A DNA stretch of 51,552 bases, from contig JAJEGU010000055.1 in the NCBI GenBank assembly GCA_022819645.1, positions 1-51,552 on the forward strand. The letters run 5' to 3'. Below are positions 24,852 through 35,992 of this stretch, piece by piece. This stretch comes from Pseudomonadales bacterium. Its GTDB lineage: Bacteria; Pseudomonadota; Gammaproteobacteria; Pseudomonadales; Pseudohongiellaceae. Numbering within the stretch: position 1 is the stretch's first letter; each line of letters opens with the position of its first letter. The notes under the pieces are model-generated. The model was given only the letters and a program-made list of their open reading frames with translations, did no database searches and was not told the origin of the DNA. Position numbers and translations under genes: made by a program.

Positions 24852-25817
24852 TCAGGCGCTGCGCAGCAGTCTGGCCTGCTCGTCGGCGTGATAGGAAGAA
24901 CGCACCAGCGGCCCGCTTGCCACATGACGGAAGCCGATGGATTCGCCGTATTCGCCAAGCGCGTCGAATTCATCGGGATGAACAAAGCGGGCGATGGGCA
25001 GATGGTGGCGGCTCGGCTGCAGATACTGGCCAAGGGTCAGCATGGCCACGCCGTGCCCGCGCAAATCCCTCATGACCTGGCGCACTTCTTCGAGTTCTTC
25101 GCCAAGGCCCAGCATCAGGCCGGATTTGGTGGGGATATTTGGCTGCAAGTCATTGAATTCCTTCAGCAAACGCAGTGACCAGGCATAATCGGCGCCAGGA
25201 CGCACCTTGCGGTACAGGCGCGGGACCGACTCCAGATTGTGATTGAACACATCCGGCGGCGCCTCGTTGAGCGTTTCCAGGGCGATTTCCATGCGGCCGC
25301 GGAAATCCGGGGTGAGAATCTCGATGCGGGTGTCGGGGTTGAGTTCCCGGCTGGCGCGGATGCAGGCGGCGAAGTGGGCGGCGCCGCTGTCTTTCAGGTC
25401 GTCCCGGTCCACCGAGGTAATCACCACATAACGGAGTTCGAGGTCGCGGATGGCCCGGGCGAGTTCCCGCGGTTCATTTTCATCGAGGGGCCGCGGTTTG
25501 CCATGGGCCACATCGCAGAACGGGCAGCGCCGGGTGCAGATGTCCCCCATGATCATGAAGGTCGCCGTGCCATGGCTGAAGCACTCGCCGATATTGGGGC
25601 AGGAAGCTTCCTCGCAGACCGAGGCAAGCCTGTGGCTGCGCAATTTGCGGCGCAACTCGGCCACCCGGGGCGAGGCGGGAATCTTTACCCGCAGCCAGGG
25701 AGGCTTGGCCGGTATCTGTTCGCTTGGCGCCACCTTGACCGGGATGCGCCGCAGCTTGTCGGCGCCCCGCAGTTTCTGGCCTTCAACAAGCACATTGCGC
25801 CGCTTTCTCTCAGGCAT
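24852..25817 (-). CDS. lipA: Lipoyl synthase LipA
   Basis: This 321-residue radical-SAM enzyme inserts two sulfurs into octanoyl groups on lipoyl domains. Both iron-sulfur motifs are present: the auxiliary cluster [12 protein letters not shown] (CX4CX5C) and the radical-[13 protein letters not shown] (CX3CX2C). The C-terminal [13 protein letters not shown] holds the conserved RSSYHA. The length equals the E. coli enzyme. ATG at 25817 overlaps the end of lipB by 8 bp. Longer frames upstream read through lipB and were rejected. Confidence 0.97.
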   Translation of the reverse strand: MPERKRRNVLVEGQKLRGADKLRRIPVKVAPSEQIPAKPPWLRVKIPASPRVAELRRKLRSHRLASVCEEASCPNIGECFSHGTATFMIMGDICTRRCPFCDVAHGKPRPLDENEPRELARAIRDLELRYVVITSVDRDDLKDSGAAHFAACIRASRELNPDTRIEILTPDFRGRMEIALETLNEAPPDVFNHNLESVPRLYRKVRPGADYAWSLRLLKEFNDLQPNIPTKSGLMLGLGEELEEVRQVMRDLRGHGVAMLTLGQYLQPSRHHLPIARFVHPDEFDALGEYGESIGFRHVASGPLVRSSYHADEQARLLRSA

Positions 25818-26511
25818 GGGCGGCCTCCGGCAGCGGCGATTCCCGGGCTTGCCGGTGAATGCCCGATGCACGCGGCGGGAAAGCTTCGAGCCGCCGTAGC
25901 AGGCTGGTGACAAGCAAGTCGCCCATGTCCCGCAGCAGTTCCGGCCGGCGGGGAATGTAATCCACAACCTGGGTCGTCTTGAGCCCGGGATAGCCGCAGG
26001 GATTGATCAGGGCGAAAGGGCCCAGGTCCATATCCACATTGAGGCTGAGGCCGTGACAGCTCCAGCCGCGCCTGATACGAAGGCCCAGGGCGGCGATTTT
26101 GGCCGGCCCCACATAGACTCCCGGCGCGCCTTGCCGGGTTTTGGCCCTGATTCCCACTCCGGCGAGGGAATCGATCAGAGCCTGCTCGATCAATTGGACA
26201 AGCTCGCGGATGCCCATGGCGCGGCGGCGCAGGTTGAGCAGGGGATAGGCCACGAGCTGGCCGGGGCCGTGGTAGGTGACCTGCCCTCCCCGGTCAGACG
26301 CAACCACCGGGATTTCGCCGGTATCGAGCAGGTGCTCGCGCTTGCCAGCCTGGCCCAGGGTGAACACCGGGTGATGGCTCAGCAGCCAGATTTCTTCCCG
26401 GGTTCCGGAATCCGCCTCCCGGACAAAGCGCTGCATGCGGCGCCAGACATCGGTGTAGTCACTGGGGCCGAATTCACGCGGGGCCGGGGATGTCCTGTCG
26501 ATGGCGCTCAA
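25810..26511 (-). CDS. lipB: Octanoyltransferase LipB
   Basis: This 233-residue enzyme moves octanoate from acyl carrier protein to lipoyl domains, the step before LipA. Hallmarks are [35 protein letters not shown], the lysine block [25 protein letters not shown] and INPCGYPG (catalytic cysteine). The start is probably TTG at 26511, overlapping the dacA stop (TTGA), which gives a family-like length. The ybeD gene often found between dacA and lipB is absent here. Confidence 0.93.
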   Translation of the reverse strand: MSAIDRTSPAPREFGPSDYTDVWRRMQRFVREADSGTREEIWLLSHHPVFTLGQAGKREHLLDTGEIPVVASDRGGQVTYHGPGQLVAYPLLNLRRRAMGIRELVQLIEQALIDSLAGVGIRAKTRQGAPGVYVGPAKIAALGLRIRRGWSCHGLSLNVDMDLGPFALINPCGYPGLKTTQVVDYIPRRPELLRDMGDLLVTSLLRRLEAFPPRASGIHRQARESPLPEAAHA

Positions 26512-27707
26512 TTGGCAAGCAGTTCGTTGAATCGCAGGCTGAACCAGTCGGTCATGCGTTTCATGACGCCGCCCCGCTCCACCGCCCGCAGGGCGATGAT
26601 TTCGTCGCTGTGGACGATTTCGCCGTCGAGGCTGATATCGATGCTTCCCATGACCTGGCCCGCTTCGATGGGCGCGTAGATCACTTCGTCCACGTTGATC
26701 GAGGCTTCCAGGTTCTCGCCCCGGCCGCGCTGGATGGTGAGCAGGACTTCCCCGTCTATGCCCAGGTCCAGGGTGTCCCGCTGACCCGACCACACCGGTA
26801 CGCTGGCGAAAGTCTGGCCGGCGTCATTGAGCCGCCAGGTTTCGTAATAGCGAAAGCCGTAGGCGAGCATTTTCTGGCTTTCGATGGCCCGGGCGTCTTC
26901 GCTTTCGGTGCCCATGACCACGGCGATCAGGCGCATGCCGTCGCGTTCCGCCGAAGTCACCAGGCAGTACCCGGCCAGATCGGTCCAGCCGGTCTTGAGC
27001 CCGTCCACATTGGCGTTGCGGAACAGCAGGGTATTGCGGTTGGGCTGGCGAATGTCGTTATAGGTGAACTCCCGCTCGGCGTACATGGGATAGTACTCGG
27101 CGTGGCGGGTAATCGTGGCCCGGGCCAGCAGCGCCAGATCCCGGGCCGACATGGTGTTGTAGTACTCGTCGGAATCGAGGCCGCTGGAATTCATGAAGAA
27201 GGACTGCTCCAGGCCAAGCACTTCGGCGTACTGGTTCATCATGTCGGCGAAGGCGTCCTCGCTGCCGGCAATATGTTCGGCGATGGCGACGCTGGCATCA
27301 TTGCCCGACTGGATGATGATGCCGCGCAACAGATCGGCAACGCTGACCCGGGTGTTGATCCCCACGAACATCTTGGAGCCGTCCATGCGCCAGGCTTTTT
27401 CGCTGATGTGGACTTCATCCTCCATGGCGAGATTGCCATTGATGATTTCCTCGATGGCGATATAGGCGGTCATGATCTTGGTGAGGCTCGCCGGCGGCAG
27501 GGCCTCGGTGGCGTTCTCCTCCATGATGACGTGGCCCGTGGCGGCGTCCACGAGGATGTAGCTGCTCGCGGCGATGTCCGGCGCCCGGGGAATGATGTTC
27601 TGGGCGCTGGCGAACGCGGCGCACAAGGCCATCGCGCAGGCGGGGAGCAACCGCCACGTCTGGCAAGGAATTCTGATCAGGGATTGACGCTCATTTGAGG
27701 AGAACAT
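26508..27707 (-). CDS. dacA: D-alanyl-D-alanine carboxypeptidase (PBP5/6 type)
   Basis: This 399-residue periplasmic carboxypeptidase trims stem pentapeptides of peptidoglycan. It has a signal peptide (cleaved near AFASA/QNI) and the penicillin-binding triad SLTK (active serine), SGN and KTG (DGLKTGWT). The C-terminal PBP5-type beta domain ends in an amphipathic membrane-anchoring helix ([16 protein letters not shown]). An AGGTGG site precedes the ATG. The symbol dacA or dacC cannot be separated from sequence alone. Confidence 0.94.
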   Translation of the reverse strand: MFSSNERQSLIRIPCQTWRLLPACAMALCAAFASAQNIIPRAPDIAASSYILVDAATGHVIMEENATEALPPASLTKIMTAYIAIEEIINGNLAMEDEVHISEKAWRMDGSKMFVGINTRVSVADLLRGIIIQSGNDASVAIAEHIAGSEDAFADMMNQYAEVLGLEQSFFMNSSGLDSDEYYNTMSARDLALLARATITRHAEYYPMYAEREFTYNDIRQPNRNTLLFRNANVDGLKTGWTDLAGYCLVTSAERDGMRLIAVVMGTESEDARAIESQKMLAYGFRYYETWRLNDAGQTFASVPVWSGQRDTLDLGIDGEVLLTIQRGRGENLEASINVDEVIYAPIEAGQVMGSIDISLDGEIVHSDEIIALRAVERGGVMKRMTDWFSLRFNELLAN

Positions 27708-27748
27708 GAATGGTATCCACCTAGGAGGCTGCGCCTTGTCGCCACCGC

Positions 27749-28570
27749 CTATTCGGTTACAGTGTAAGGAGTTCCCAGACCGGCGGCAACCAGGGTCCGG
27801 GTCAGGTCGCGGGCCTCCTCCACTCCCTGTATCGGCCCGATTCGCACCCTGTGCAGCAGGCCGCGCTCGCCGCTGGCGATGAATACCGGGCGGCTGGTAT
27901 GGGCGCGCACCCGGCGCGTCACGCTTTCCGCCGAGTCCCGCGCGGCGAATGCGCCCACCTGGAGATAGAGTGAAGCGCCCGCCGGGCTTGCCGCGGCGAG
28001 GACCGGAGGATTCGGCGCGGGAGCGACCTCCTCCCCGGCGCCGGGCACAATCGCTTCAAGCTGCACCCGGGCGGTGCCCTGGTCGGCAAAACCGAGCTTG
28101 ACCGCGGCGGCATAGGAAAGATCCACAATGCGCCCGCCGTGGAATGGTCCGCGATCATTGACCCGCACCACGAGGCTGCGGTTGTTTCCCAGATTGGTCA
28201 CCCGGAGAAAGCTCGGAATCGGCAGCGAGGTATGGGCGGCGGAAGCCTTGTACATGTCATAGATTTCGCCATTGGCGGTGCGGTGGCCATGGAACTTTTC
28301 CCCGTACCAGGAGGCGACGCCCCGGGCGAGGTAGCCTTCCTCGGTGGGCATTACCGAATAGGTCTGGCCGAAAACCGTGTATGGGCTGCGGTTGCCCGCG
28401 GCGGTGCGAACCACGGGACGGGGCACCACGAGCGGTACGCTGGCCGGGTCCACGCCGCCGGCGGGAGCCCGGTCCCGGGAAATCGAATAACGGCTGTCAC
28501 CCGCGCCGCAGCCCGCGAGCAGCGCGGCGAACGACAGCAGGACGAGCAGTCTGTTAACTCCTGAGCACAT
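27749..28570 (-). CDS. rlpA: Septal ring lytic transglycosylase / lipoprotein RlpA
   Basis: This 273-residue lipoprotein has lipobox LLAGC with the acylated cysteine at residue 21. A double-psi beta-barrel domain follows (GVASWYGEKFHGHRTANGE, LVVRVNDRGPF, with the catalytic-site aspartate in NDRGPF), and a C-terminal SPOR domain (SLYLQVGAFAARDSA to VRIGPIQGVEEARDL) binds denuded glycan at the septum. It sits between rodA and dacA as usual. An intrinsic terminator separates it from rodA, so it may have its own promoter. Confidence 0.94.
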   Translation of the reverse strand: MCSGVNRLLVLLSFAALLAGCGAGDSRYSISRDRAPAGGVDPASVPLVVPRPVVRTAAGNRSPYTVFGQTYSVMPTEEGYLARGVASWYGEKFHGHRTANGEIYDMYKASAAHTSLPIPSFLRVTNLGNNRSLVVRVNDRGPFHGGRIVDLSYAAAVKLGFADQGTARVQLEAIVPGAGEEVAPAPNPPVLAAASPAGASLYLQVGAFAARDSAESVTRRVRAHTSRPVFIASGERGLLHRVRIGPIQGVEEARDLTRTLVAAGLGTPYTVTE

Positions 28571-28637
28571 GATGGCAATTCTACCGAATCCCCTTTCAGA
28601 ATAACGCCCGGAATTGAATACGGTTTAGGTATTCTCT

Positions 28638-28663
28638 GAAAAACTCCATCCATGGAGTTTTTC
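28638..28663. terminator. Bidirectional intrinsic terminator hairpin (copy 2)
   Basis: GAAAAACTCCA-TCCA-TGGAGTTTTTC lies directly after the rodA stop (28665-28667, minus strand). It differs from the hairpin at 6701-6726 by one loop base and shares its flanks ATTCTCT and ATTATCG, so it is a duplicated terminator unit. It should separate rodA from rlpA transcription. Confidence 0.8.
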
Positions 28664-28664
28664 A

Positions 28665-29804
28665 TTATCGATTTCTCGCAGCGCCCTTGCGGCTGTCGGC
28701 CCCGATGGACATCAGCAGGCCAAAACCGATGAAGAAAGCGACGATTGCCGTGCCTCCCCGGCTGATCAGGGGCAGGGGAAGCCCGATCACCGGCAACAGG
28801 CCGATCACCATGGCCATATTCACATACACATTGAAAAAGACGATGAGCACGATGCCGCCGGCAAGCAGCCGGGCGAACATGTCGCCGGCATTGACCGCAA
28901 TCCGCAGACCGCGCCAGAGCAGCAGCGCGAATAGTCCGATCAGAATCAGGGCGCCCGCGAGACCGAATTCTTCGGCGATGACGGCGAAGATGAAATCGGT
29001 ATGGGATTCGGGAATGAAATCGAGCCGGGACTGGTCGCCTTCGCCGAATCCCTTGCCGGTCACGCCCCCGGAACCGATGGCGATCTGGGACTGGATGATA
29101 TTGTAGCCGGCCCCGGCCGGGTCGTTATACGGATCGACAAAGCTCCGGATGCGGTTTTTCTGATGTTCCTGGGCATAGAAAAGAAACCACACCGGCGAGG
29201 CAAGCAGGGCTAGCAGGCCGCCAAAGGCGATCAGCCGCAGGCTCATGCCGGCAAGCAGCAGCACGAAGAACCCCGCCATGGCCACGAGCATGGCGGTTCC
29301 CAGGTCGTTCTGCAGTACGATCAGTCCCGCGGGCAGCAGTACCAGCAGCCCGGCGACAAGGATGCGCGGGAACCGGGGCGGCAGAGGCTGTGAGGCCAGA
29401 TAGGCGGCCAGCATTCCGGGAACGACGAATTTCATCAACTCCGAAGGCTGGAAACTCGGCAGTCCGGGCAAATCGAGCCAACTGCGGGCGCCGTTGGCTT
29501 CCACCCCGAAGGCAAGCACGAGGGCGAGCAGGGCGAGGCCGCCGAGGTATATATGCAGGGCGAAGCGCTGCACCAGACGCAGGTCGAGTTGCGCCACCAC
29601 CAGCATGGCGACGACGCCAAGCCCGGTGATGGCCGCCTGCCGCTGGATCAGGGCGCTGTCGCCGTCGGAAGCGCTGTACAGGGCGGCCAGACCGAAAATG
29701 CTGAGCAGAACCACGATGAACAGCAGGCCAATATCCACATTGAGGCTGCGGCCCGCCCAGCGCCCCTGGGGCGCCGCCGCCTGTCCGTAGCTTCGGCTAT
29801 TCAC
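28665..29804 (-). CDS. mrdB: Rod-shape SEDS glycosyltransferase RodA
   Basis: This 379-residue SEDS-family membrane protein polymerises lipid II for side-wall growth together with PBP2. It has about ten hydrophobic segments and family signatures: GANGARSWLDLPGLPSFQPSELMK, IVLQNDLGTAML, FIPESHTDFIFAVIAEEFG and GLPLPLISRGGTA. GTG at 29804 overlaps the mrdA end by 8 bp and gives the usual length; the longer frame into mrdA is rejected. Confidence 0.95.
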   Translation of the reverse strand: MNSRSYGQAAAPQGRWAGRSLNVDIGLLFIVVLLSIFGLAALYSASDGDSALIQRQAAITGLGVVAMLVVAQLDLRLVQRFALHIYLGGLALLALVLAFGVEANGARSWLDLPGLPSFQPSELMKFVVPGMLAAYLASQPLPPRFPRILVAGLLVLLPAGLIVLQNDLGTAMLVAMAGFFVLLLAGMSLRLIAFGGLLALLASPVWFLFYAQEHQKNRIRSFVDPYNDPAGAGYNIIQSQIAIGSGGVTGKGFGEGDQSRLDFIPESHTDFIFAVIAEEFGLAGALILIGLFALLLWRGLRIAVNAGDMFARLLAGGIVLIVFFNVYVNMAMVIGLLPVIGLPLPLISRGGTAIVAFFIGFGLLMSIGADSRKGAARNR

Positions 29805-31770
29805 TGACCCGGCTCGCCGCTGTGCTTTCCGCCGCCGGCTCGACCTCCAGATCAAGACCGAGGATATCGAGCAGCCAGGCGTCGCTGATCCGCTTGGCCA
29901 CCGGACCGGCGACGGCGCTGCCCGATTCGCCGTTTTCCACAAAGACCGCAAGCGCAATCCGCGGCGCGATGACGGGGTGGGCCGCGGGGGCGAAGGCGAT
30001 AAACAGGGCGTGGTCCTTGTTCAGGTCGGAAACCCGGATATCTTCGCTGGAGCGAATGCTCTGGTCGATGCCGACCACCTGGGCGGTGCCGGTCTTGCCG
30101 GCAAGCAGGTAATTCATGTCGGGGTCCGCCCTGGCGGTGTATTCGTAGGCGGTGCCGTAGTCCCGAAAGACGTTGGAATAGGGGCGATGGACCACCATGG
30201 TCATGGCGTCGCGCATGTAGCGCCAGTAGTCCGGGTCTTCCAGCAGCACGTCGGGCACCGAATCCTGTTCCGGAAAATCCCACAGTTCGCCAGCCACGCT
30301 TTTCAGCATGCGGGGCCGCACCATGCGGCCTTCATTGGCGATCACCGCCGCCGCGGTGGCAAGCTGCAGGGGCGTCGCCCACATGTAGCCCTGGCCAATG
30401 GAAGAATTGATGGTGTCCCCCGGATACCAGGGTTCGCCGCGGGTCTCCATTTTCCAGTCCCGGGAAGGCAGAACCCCGGTGCGGGCATAATTGATATCCA
30501 GGGCCAGATTGTCGCCAAAGCCGAACAGCGACATGAAATCGTGAATCTGGTCGATGCCCATGGTGTGGCCAAGCTGGTAGAAAAAGGTGTCGCTGGACTG
30601 GTAAATCGCCTTGCGCAGATCGGTCTCGCCGTGGCCGCCGCCGATGGCGGTGCGCATGGTCCAGTTGTTCCAGCGGTAGGACACGCCGGGGAGCCGGAAC
30701 CAGCCCGGGTCCATGATGGTGAATTCATAGTCGATATGGCCGAAATGCAGCCCCGCAAGCCCCAGAACGGGTTTGATGGTCGAGCCCGGGGGATAGGGGT
30801 TGGTGCTGCGGTCGAACAACGGCGTGTTGATCTCGTCGGTGACCAGGGCGCTGTAGTCGCGGTTGCTGATGCCGGTGACGAACAGGTTCGGATCAAAGCC
30901 CGGCTTGCTGACCATGGCCAGAATGCCGCCGCTGGCGGGCTCGATGGCCACCACGGCGCCGCGGTAGTCGCCCAGGGCTTCCACGGCCACCTGCTGCAAC
31001 CGGTAATCGAGATGCAGGACGATATCGCGCCCGCGAATGGCCTCGGTGCGCTCGAGCACCCGGGTTACCCGCCCGCGGTTGTTCTTTTCCACGGTTTCAT
31101 AGCCCACCTGGCCGTGGAGCAGGTGTTCGTATGTGCGCTCCACGCCGGTCTTGCCGATATGGGTGGTTCCGCCGTAATTCTCGAATTCGGTCTCGTCCAG
31201 GGCGTCGAGTTCCTGCTGGTTGATATGGGAGACATAGCCCACGGCATGGGCGGTGAGATCGGCGAAGGGATAATGGCGCATGAGCTGTGGCTCCATACGC
31301 ACCCCGGGCATGCGATGGCCGTTGACCGCCACCCGGTACTTTTCCTCTTCGGTGAGCACATAGCGCAGGGGAACGGAGGAATACGGCACCCGGCTGCGGC
31401 GCAACTGGTCATCGAAGGTCTCGATGTCATCGGCGTCAAGCGACACGAGCCCGGCGAGATAGTCCAGGGTCGCCTCGAGGTCGTCGACTTCTTCCGGCAC
31501 GATGGTGAGGCTGTACACCGGCGTATTGTCGGCGATCAGGGCGCCGGCGCGGTCATAGATCAATCCGCGTTCGGGAGGCACATACTGGACATGCAGGCGG
31601 TTGCCATCGGAACGGGCGGCGAAATACTCGTACTGCATCACCTGCAGGTCGACGAGCTTCACCACCAGGGTGGCCAGCATCAGGAAGATGAAAAACAGGA
31701 CGAGATTGAGCCGCCGGTTGAACATCCGGCCCTCGGCCTCATGGTCGCGGAATTTCCACCTGCTGGTCAT
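29797..31770 (-). CDS. mrdA: Penicillin-binding protein 2
   Basis: This 657-residue class B transpeptidase partners RodA in elongation. It has one N-terminal membrane segment (LVLFFIFLMLATLVVKLVDLQ), a pedestal domain starting PPERGLIYDRAGALIADN, and the transpeptidase domain with STIK (active serine in YPPGSTIKP), SSD (YQSSDTFFY) and KTG (LAGKTGTAQV). GGGAGG lies 7 bp before the ATG. It is the first gene after a 219-bp gap where rlmH would usually be. Confidence 0.97.
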   Translation of the reverse strand: MTSRWKFRDHEAEGRMFNRRLNLVLFFIFLMLATLVVKLVDLQVMQYEYFAARSDGNRLHVQYVPPERGLIYDRAGALIADNTPVYSLTIVPEEVDDLEATLDYLAGLVSLDADDIETFDDQLRRSRVPYSSVPLRYVLTEEEKYRVAVNGHRMPGVRMEPQLMRHYPFADLTAHAVGYVSHINQQELDALDETEFENYGGTTHIGKTGVERTYEHLLHGQVGYETVEKNNRGRVTRVLERTEAIRGRDIVLHLDYRLQQVAVEALGDYRGAVVAIEPASGGILAMVSKPGFDPNLFVTGISNRDYSALVTDEINTPLFDRSTNPYPPGSTIKPVLGLAGLHFGHIDYEFTIMDPGWFRLPGVSYRWNNWTMRTAIGGGHGETDLRKAIYQSSDTFFYQLGHTMGIDQIHDFMSLFGFGDNLALDINYARTGVLPSRDWKMETRGEPWYPGDTINSSIGQGYMWATPLQLATAAAVIANEGRMVRPRMLKSVAGELWDFPEQDSVPDVLLEDPDYWRYMRDAMTMVVHRPYSNVFRDYGTAYEYTARADPDMNYLLAGKTGTAQVVGIDQSIRSSEDIRVSDLNKDHALFIAFAPAAHPVIAPRIALAVFVENGESGSAVAGPVAKRISDAWLLDILGLDLEVEPAAESTAASRVSE

Positions 31771-31989
31771 GGAACGCCTCCCGGCGCCGCGGCTGCGGCG
31801 GGGCCTGGCGGCCTGTGGGCAATTCCCCCTATTGTACTGATTTGCGGCATGAAATCACTTGTTTCCTTGCACTGTCAGCAATTCTCATCCTGGTGCTCCA
31901 ACCTGCATGTCATTCTGCGCGAAGCGAAGTCGCAGAATCTCCGTCAGGTTTGCGGGAAAGCAGGGTCGCAGTATGTTTCCACTGCTTTG
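31771..31989. other. Gap between rsfS and mrdA, with a MITE-like end
   Basis: No gene is visible here. Positions 31876-31942 hold CAGCAATTCTCATCCTGG followed by the family A arm GTCATTCTGCGCG...CGCAGAATCTC, one end of the element described at 22582. On the minus strand TACAAT (about 31842-31837) could be a -10 for mrdA. In many gammaproteobacteria rlmH lies at this place; I see no remnant of it. Confidence 0.55.
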
Positions 31990-32367
31990 TCACTCCTCAT
32001 TCGCCGGTTTCAGATTCCATAGTTCTTCGAGGTCGTAGAGGGCGCGGACCTGGGCAAGCATGATGTGGACCACCACCGGGCCGAGATCCACCAGGACCCA
32101 TTCGGCGGCTGGAAGGCCTTCGATTCCATTGGTAGCGACGCCCTGCCCCTTCATTCTTTCGACGATGGCGTCGGCCAGCGCTTTGGTATGGATGCGGGAG
32201 TTTCCCGTCGCCATGACCATGAAATCGGTTATGGAGGTCAGTTGCCGCACATCGATGCAGCTTATCGACTCCGCCTTGCCGTCTTCGAGAATGCTTTCCA
32301 CCAGCCGGGCGATCTGCCCTTCGCCGAGTGGCCCTGGCGGTTCCCTCTTCCTTGCCGGCGCCGTCAT
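31990..32367 (-). CDS. rsfS: Ribosome silencing factor RsfS
   Basis: This 125-residue protein binds ribosomal protein uL14 and blocks subunit joining in poor growth conditions. The DUF143 core is plain: DGKAESISCIDVRQLTSITDFMVMATGNS, RIHTKALADAIVERMK, WVLVDLGPVVVHIMLAQVRALYDLEELW. ATG at 32367 overlaps the nadD stop (ATGA). It is last in proA-nadD-rsfS. Confidence 0.96.
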   Translation of the reverse strand: MTAPARKREPPGPLGEGQIARLVESILEDGKAESISCIDVRQLTSITDFMVMATGNSRIHTKALADAIVERMKGQGVATNGIEGLPAAEWVLVDLGPVVVHIMLAQVRALYDLEELWNLKPANEE

Positions 32368-32996
32368 GTATTCTCCCCGCGGTACAGACCCTGTTCCCTG
32401 ATGTATCCCAACACTGCGGCGGGCACCTGGGACCGTTTCCCACTGGCGAGCCGTTCCCGGGCGGTCGAAGACGATGCGTCTATCGCAGGTTCGGTAATCA
32501 GCAGCACCCTGCCCGCATTATCGCTGAACAACTGTTCCGGGTCCCGCGCCATCGCGCCTCCCAATCTGCCCGCCATATCGTAATCCATCGGCAGGTTTTG
32601 TCTTGCGATTACCAGCATATGGGCCATCCGGAACAATTGCTCCGGGTCGCGCCAGTTCGGCAGGCCGAGAAAGGCGTCGATGCCGAGCACCAGCACGAGG
32701 CGGGCATCGGGCAGGCGCCGGCGGAGGCGCGCCAGGGTGTGGACCGTATACGACACGCCCTCACTGTAAAGCTCGATGGGGTCCACGGCAATGCGGGGGT
32801 CATCCACCGCGGCGAGCTCCAGCATCCGGAGGCGTTGTTCGCCGCTTGCCGCGGGAAGCCCGCGGTGACCGGGCAGCTTGCAGGGGATCAGCAGCAGTTG
32901 ATCGAGATCGAGGAATTCCACCGCGTGCCGGGCTACCGCCAGGTGCCCATGATGCACCGGATCGAACATGCCGCCGAAGACGCCGACGCGGGTCAT
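32364..32996 (-). CDS. nadD: Nicotinate-nucleotide adenylyltransferase NadD
   Basis: This 210-residue enzyme makes deamido-NAD from nicotinate mononucleotide and ATP. Nucleotidyltransferase motifs are GVFGGMFDPVHHGHL (with the HxGH element) near the N-terminus and DASSSTARERLASG near the C-terminus (the SSTxxR element). VLVLGIDAFLGLPNWRDPE fits the family. It starts 7 bp after the proA stop. Confidence 0.96.
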   Translation of the reverse strand: MTRVGVFGGMFDPVHHGHLAVARHAVEFLDLDQLLLIPCKLPGHRGLPAASGEQRLRMLELAAVDDPRIAVDPIELYSEGVSYTVHTLARLRRRLPDARLVLVLGIDAFLGLPNWRDPEQLFRMAHMLVIARQNLPMDYDMAGRLGGAMARDPEQLFSDNAGRVLLITEPAIDASSSTARERLASGKRSQVPAAVLGYIREQGLYRGENT

Positions 32997-33003
32997 GAAC
33001 GAT

Positions 33004-34263
<1,260 letters not shown>

Positions 34264-34308
34264 CTGGCTTGCATTCGATAGATCGGGCGGTGCGGAACCC
34301 GGCGCGAA

Positions 34309-34314
34309 ATTATA
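34309..34314 (-). promoter_or_regulatory. Possible -10 element for proA-nadD-rsfS
   Basis: TATAAT on the minus strand at 34314-34309 lies 45 bp before the proA start, in the 92-bp gap after nhaC. No clear -35 is seen at the right distance, so the call rests on the -10 alone. Confidence 0.35.
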
Positions 34315-34355
34315 ACCCCGAAACCCGCTGTCGTTGCGCCGAACCCACTGAGCCA

Positions 34356-35843
34356 TCAGGCCAACTGGTGCCCGGGCGTTCCCGCCGGGGCGATCTTGAA
34401 GTTGAAGAAGCCGTAGATGATTGCGATGACCGGGCAGATCATGTTGAAGAAGCAGAAGGGGAAGTAGGCCAGGGTGGCGACGCCCAGGGTGCCGCTCATG
34501 TAGGCGCCGCAGGTGTTCCATGGCACCAGGGGCGAGGTGATGGTGCCCGAGTCTTCCAGGGTGCGCGACAGGTTTTTCACGTCGAGGTCGCGGCTCTGGT
34601 ATTCCAGCTTGTACATACGGCCCGGCAGGACGATGGAAATGTATTGGTCCGAGGTGATGATATTGGCGCCGATGCAGGTGGCCACGGTGGTGGTGATCAG
34701 GCTGCCGGTGCTGTGAACGAAGGACAGCGCGAAATCCACCAGCCGCTGCAGCAGGCCGACCCGCTCCATGGTGGCGCCGAACACCATGGCGCAGAGAATC
34801 AGCCATACGGTATTGAGCATGGAACTCATGCCGCCCCGGGACATGAGATCGTCCAGGGTGGCGTTGCCGCTTTGCAGCACAAAGCCATTGAAAAAGGTTT
34901 CCCAGACGCCCCGCACCAGGGCGAGCAGCAGATTGGGGTCGTCGCCGGGCAGATTGAGGATGGCCTGGCGCTGGAACAGCAGGGCGAGCACGACGCCGAA
35001 CACGCCCCCGGCGAGAATCGTGGGGATCGGCGGCAGCTTGCGATTGGCCATCCACAACAGGGCCAGCACCGGCAGCAGCATGATCGGCGAAATCATGAAG
35101 TTCTCGGTAAGCAGGGCCATGGTGATGGCAAGATCGTCGGCGCTGGCGCTGGAATCGATACTGAGCCCGATCAGCCCATACAGCGACAGCGCAATGAGGA
35201 TGCTTGGCACCGCGGTCCACACCATGTGGCCGATATGGCTGAACAGGTCGGTCCCCGCCACCGCGGGAGCGAGGTTGGTGGTTTCCGAAAGGGGCGACAT
35301 CTTGTCGCCGAAATAGGCGCCGGAAATGATCGCGCCGGCGGTAATCGCCGGAGATAGCCCAAGCCCCGCGCTCGCGCCGATGAGGGCGATTCCCACGGTG
35401 CCCGCCACGGTCCAGGAACTGCCGATGCTGAGGGCGATAAGGGCGCAGATCAGGCAGGAGGCGAAATAGAAGATGGACGGATCGAGAATGAGCAGACTGT
35501 AATAGATCATCGTCGGCACGGTGCCGCCCATGATCCAGCTGCCGATCAGCAGCCCCACGCAAAGCAGGATGAGAATGGGCTTGAGGGAAATCGATATGCC
35601 CGAGATGATGGCGTTCTCGATCTGCTGCCAGCCGACGCCATTGCGCCAGCCCACCGCCGCGGCCACCGCGGCGCCGACGACCAGGGCGATCTGGTTCGGG
35701 CCGTAGCTGGCGTCTTCGCCGAACAGAAAGACCGAAAAAGCCAGCAGCAGCACCAGCGCGAACACCGGCAGCAGCGCCTGGGCCACGGTCGGCTTTCTCT
35801 CCCGGGAAGGGCCCCGGGCCGAATCGCTGGTGTGCTGTCCCAT
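34356..35843 (-). CDS. nhaC: Na+/H+ antiporter NhaC family
   Basis: This 495-residue membrane protein with about 11-12 hydrophobic segments is of the NhaC type. Family blocks are [60 protein letters not shown] and [17 protein letters not shown]. It exchanges sodium for protons (or a related exchange such as malate-lactate in MleN branches), fitting a marine lifestyle. ATG at 35843 is chosen over the longer frame to 35933 because it leaves a short hydrophilic N-terminus before the first membrane segment. The gene looks monocistronic. Confidence 0.9.
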   Translation of the reverse strand: MGQHTSDSARGPSRERKPTVAQALLPVFALVLLLAFSVFLFGEDASYGPNQIALVVGAAVAAAVGWRNGVGWQQIENAIISGISISLKPILILLCVGLLIGSWIMGGTVPTMIYYSLLILDPSIFYFASCLICALIALSIGSSWTVAGTVGIALIGASAGLGLSPAITAGAIISGAYFGDKMSPLSETTNLAPAVAGTDLFSHIGHMVWTAVPSILIALSLYGLIGLSIDSSASADDLAITMALLTENFMISPIMLLPVLALLWMANRKLPPIPTILAGGVFGVVLALLFQRQAILNLPGDDPNLLLALVRGVWETFFNGFVLQSGNATLDDLMSRGGMSSMLNTVWLILCAMVFGATMERVGLLQRLVDFALSFVHSTGSLITTTVATCIGANIITSDQYISIVLPGRMYKLEYQSRDLDVKNLSRTLEDSGTITSPLVPWNTCGAYMSGTLGVATLAYFPFCFFNMICPVIAIIYGFFNFKIAPAGTPGHQLA

Positions 35844-35992
35844 AAGCTCGCCGCTTTTCGGCGCGTCCCCCCAGTCTGGCAAATCGCGGACCGCGGGTAA
35901 TGGCCTGCGTGTTTCGCAAGGAGCGCCAAGCATACTGGCACAGCCGCCGCCGTGTCTATTGCCCGTCCCTCGTCACCGCGTGGAGGCGGAAT

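Noticed and set aside
29977-32022. A 681-codon plus-strand frame antisense to mrdA
   Set aside because: Low-complexity shadow; mrdA on the minus strand is unambiguous.
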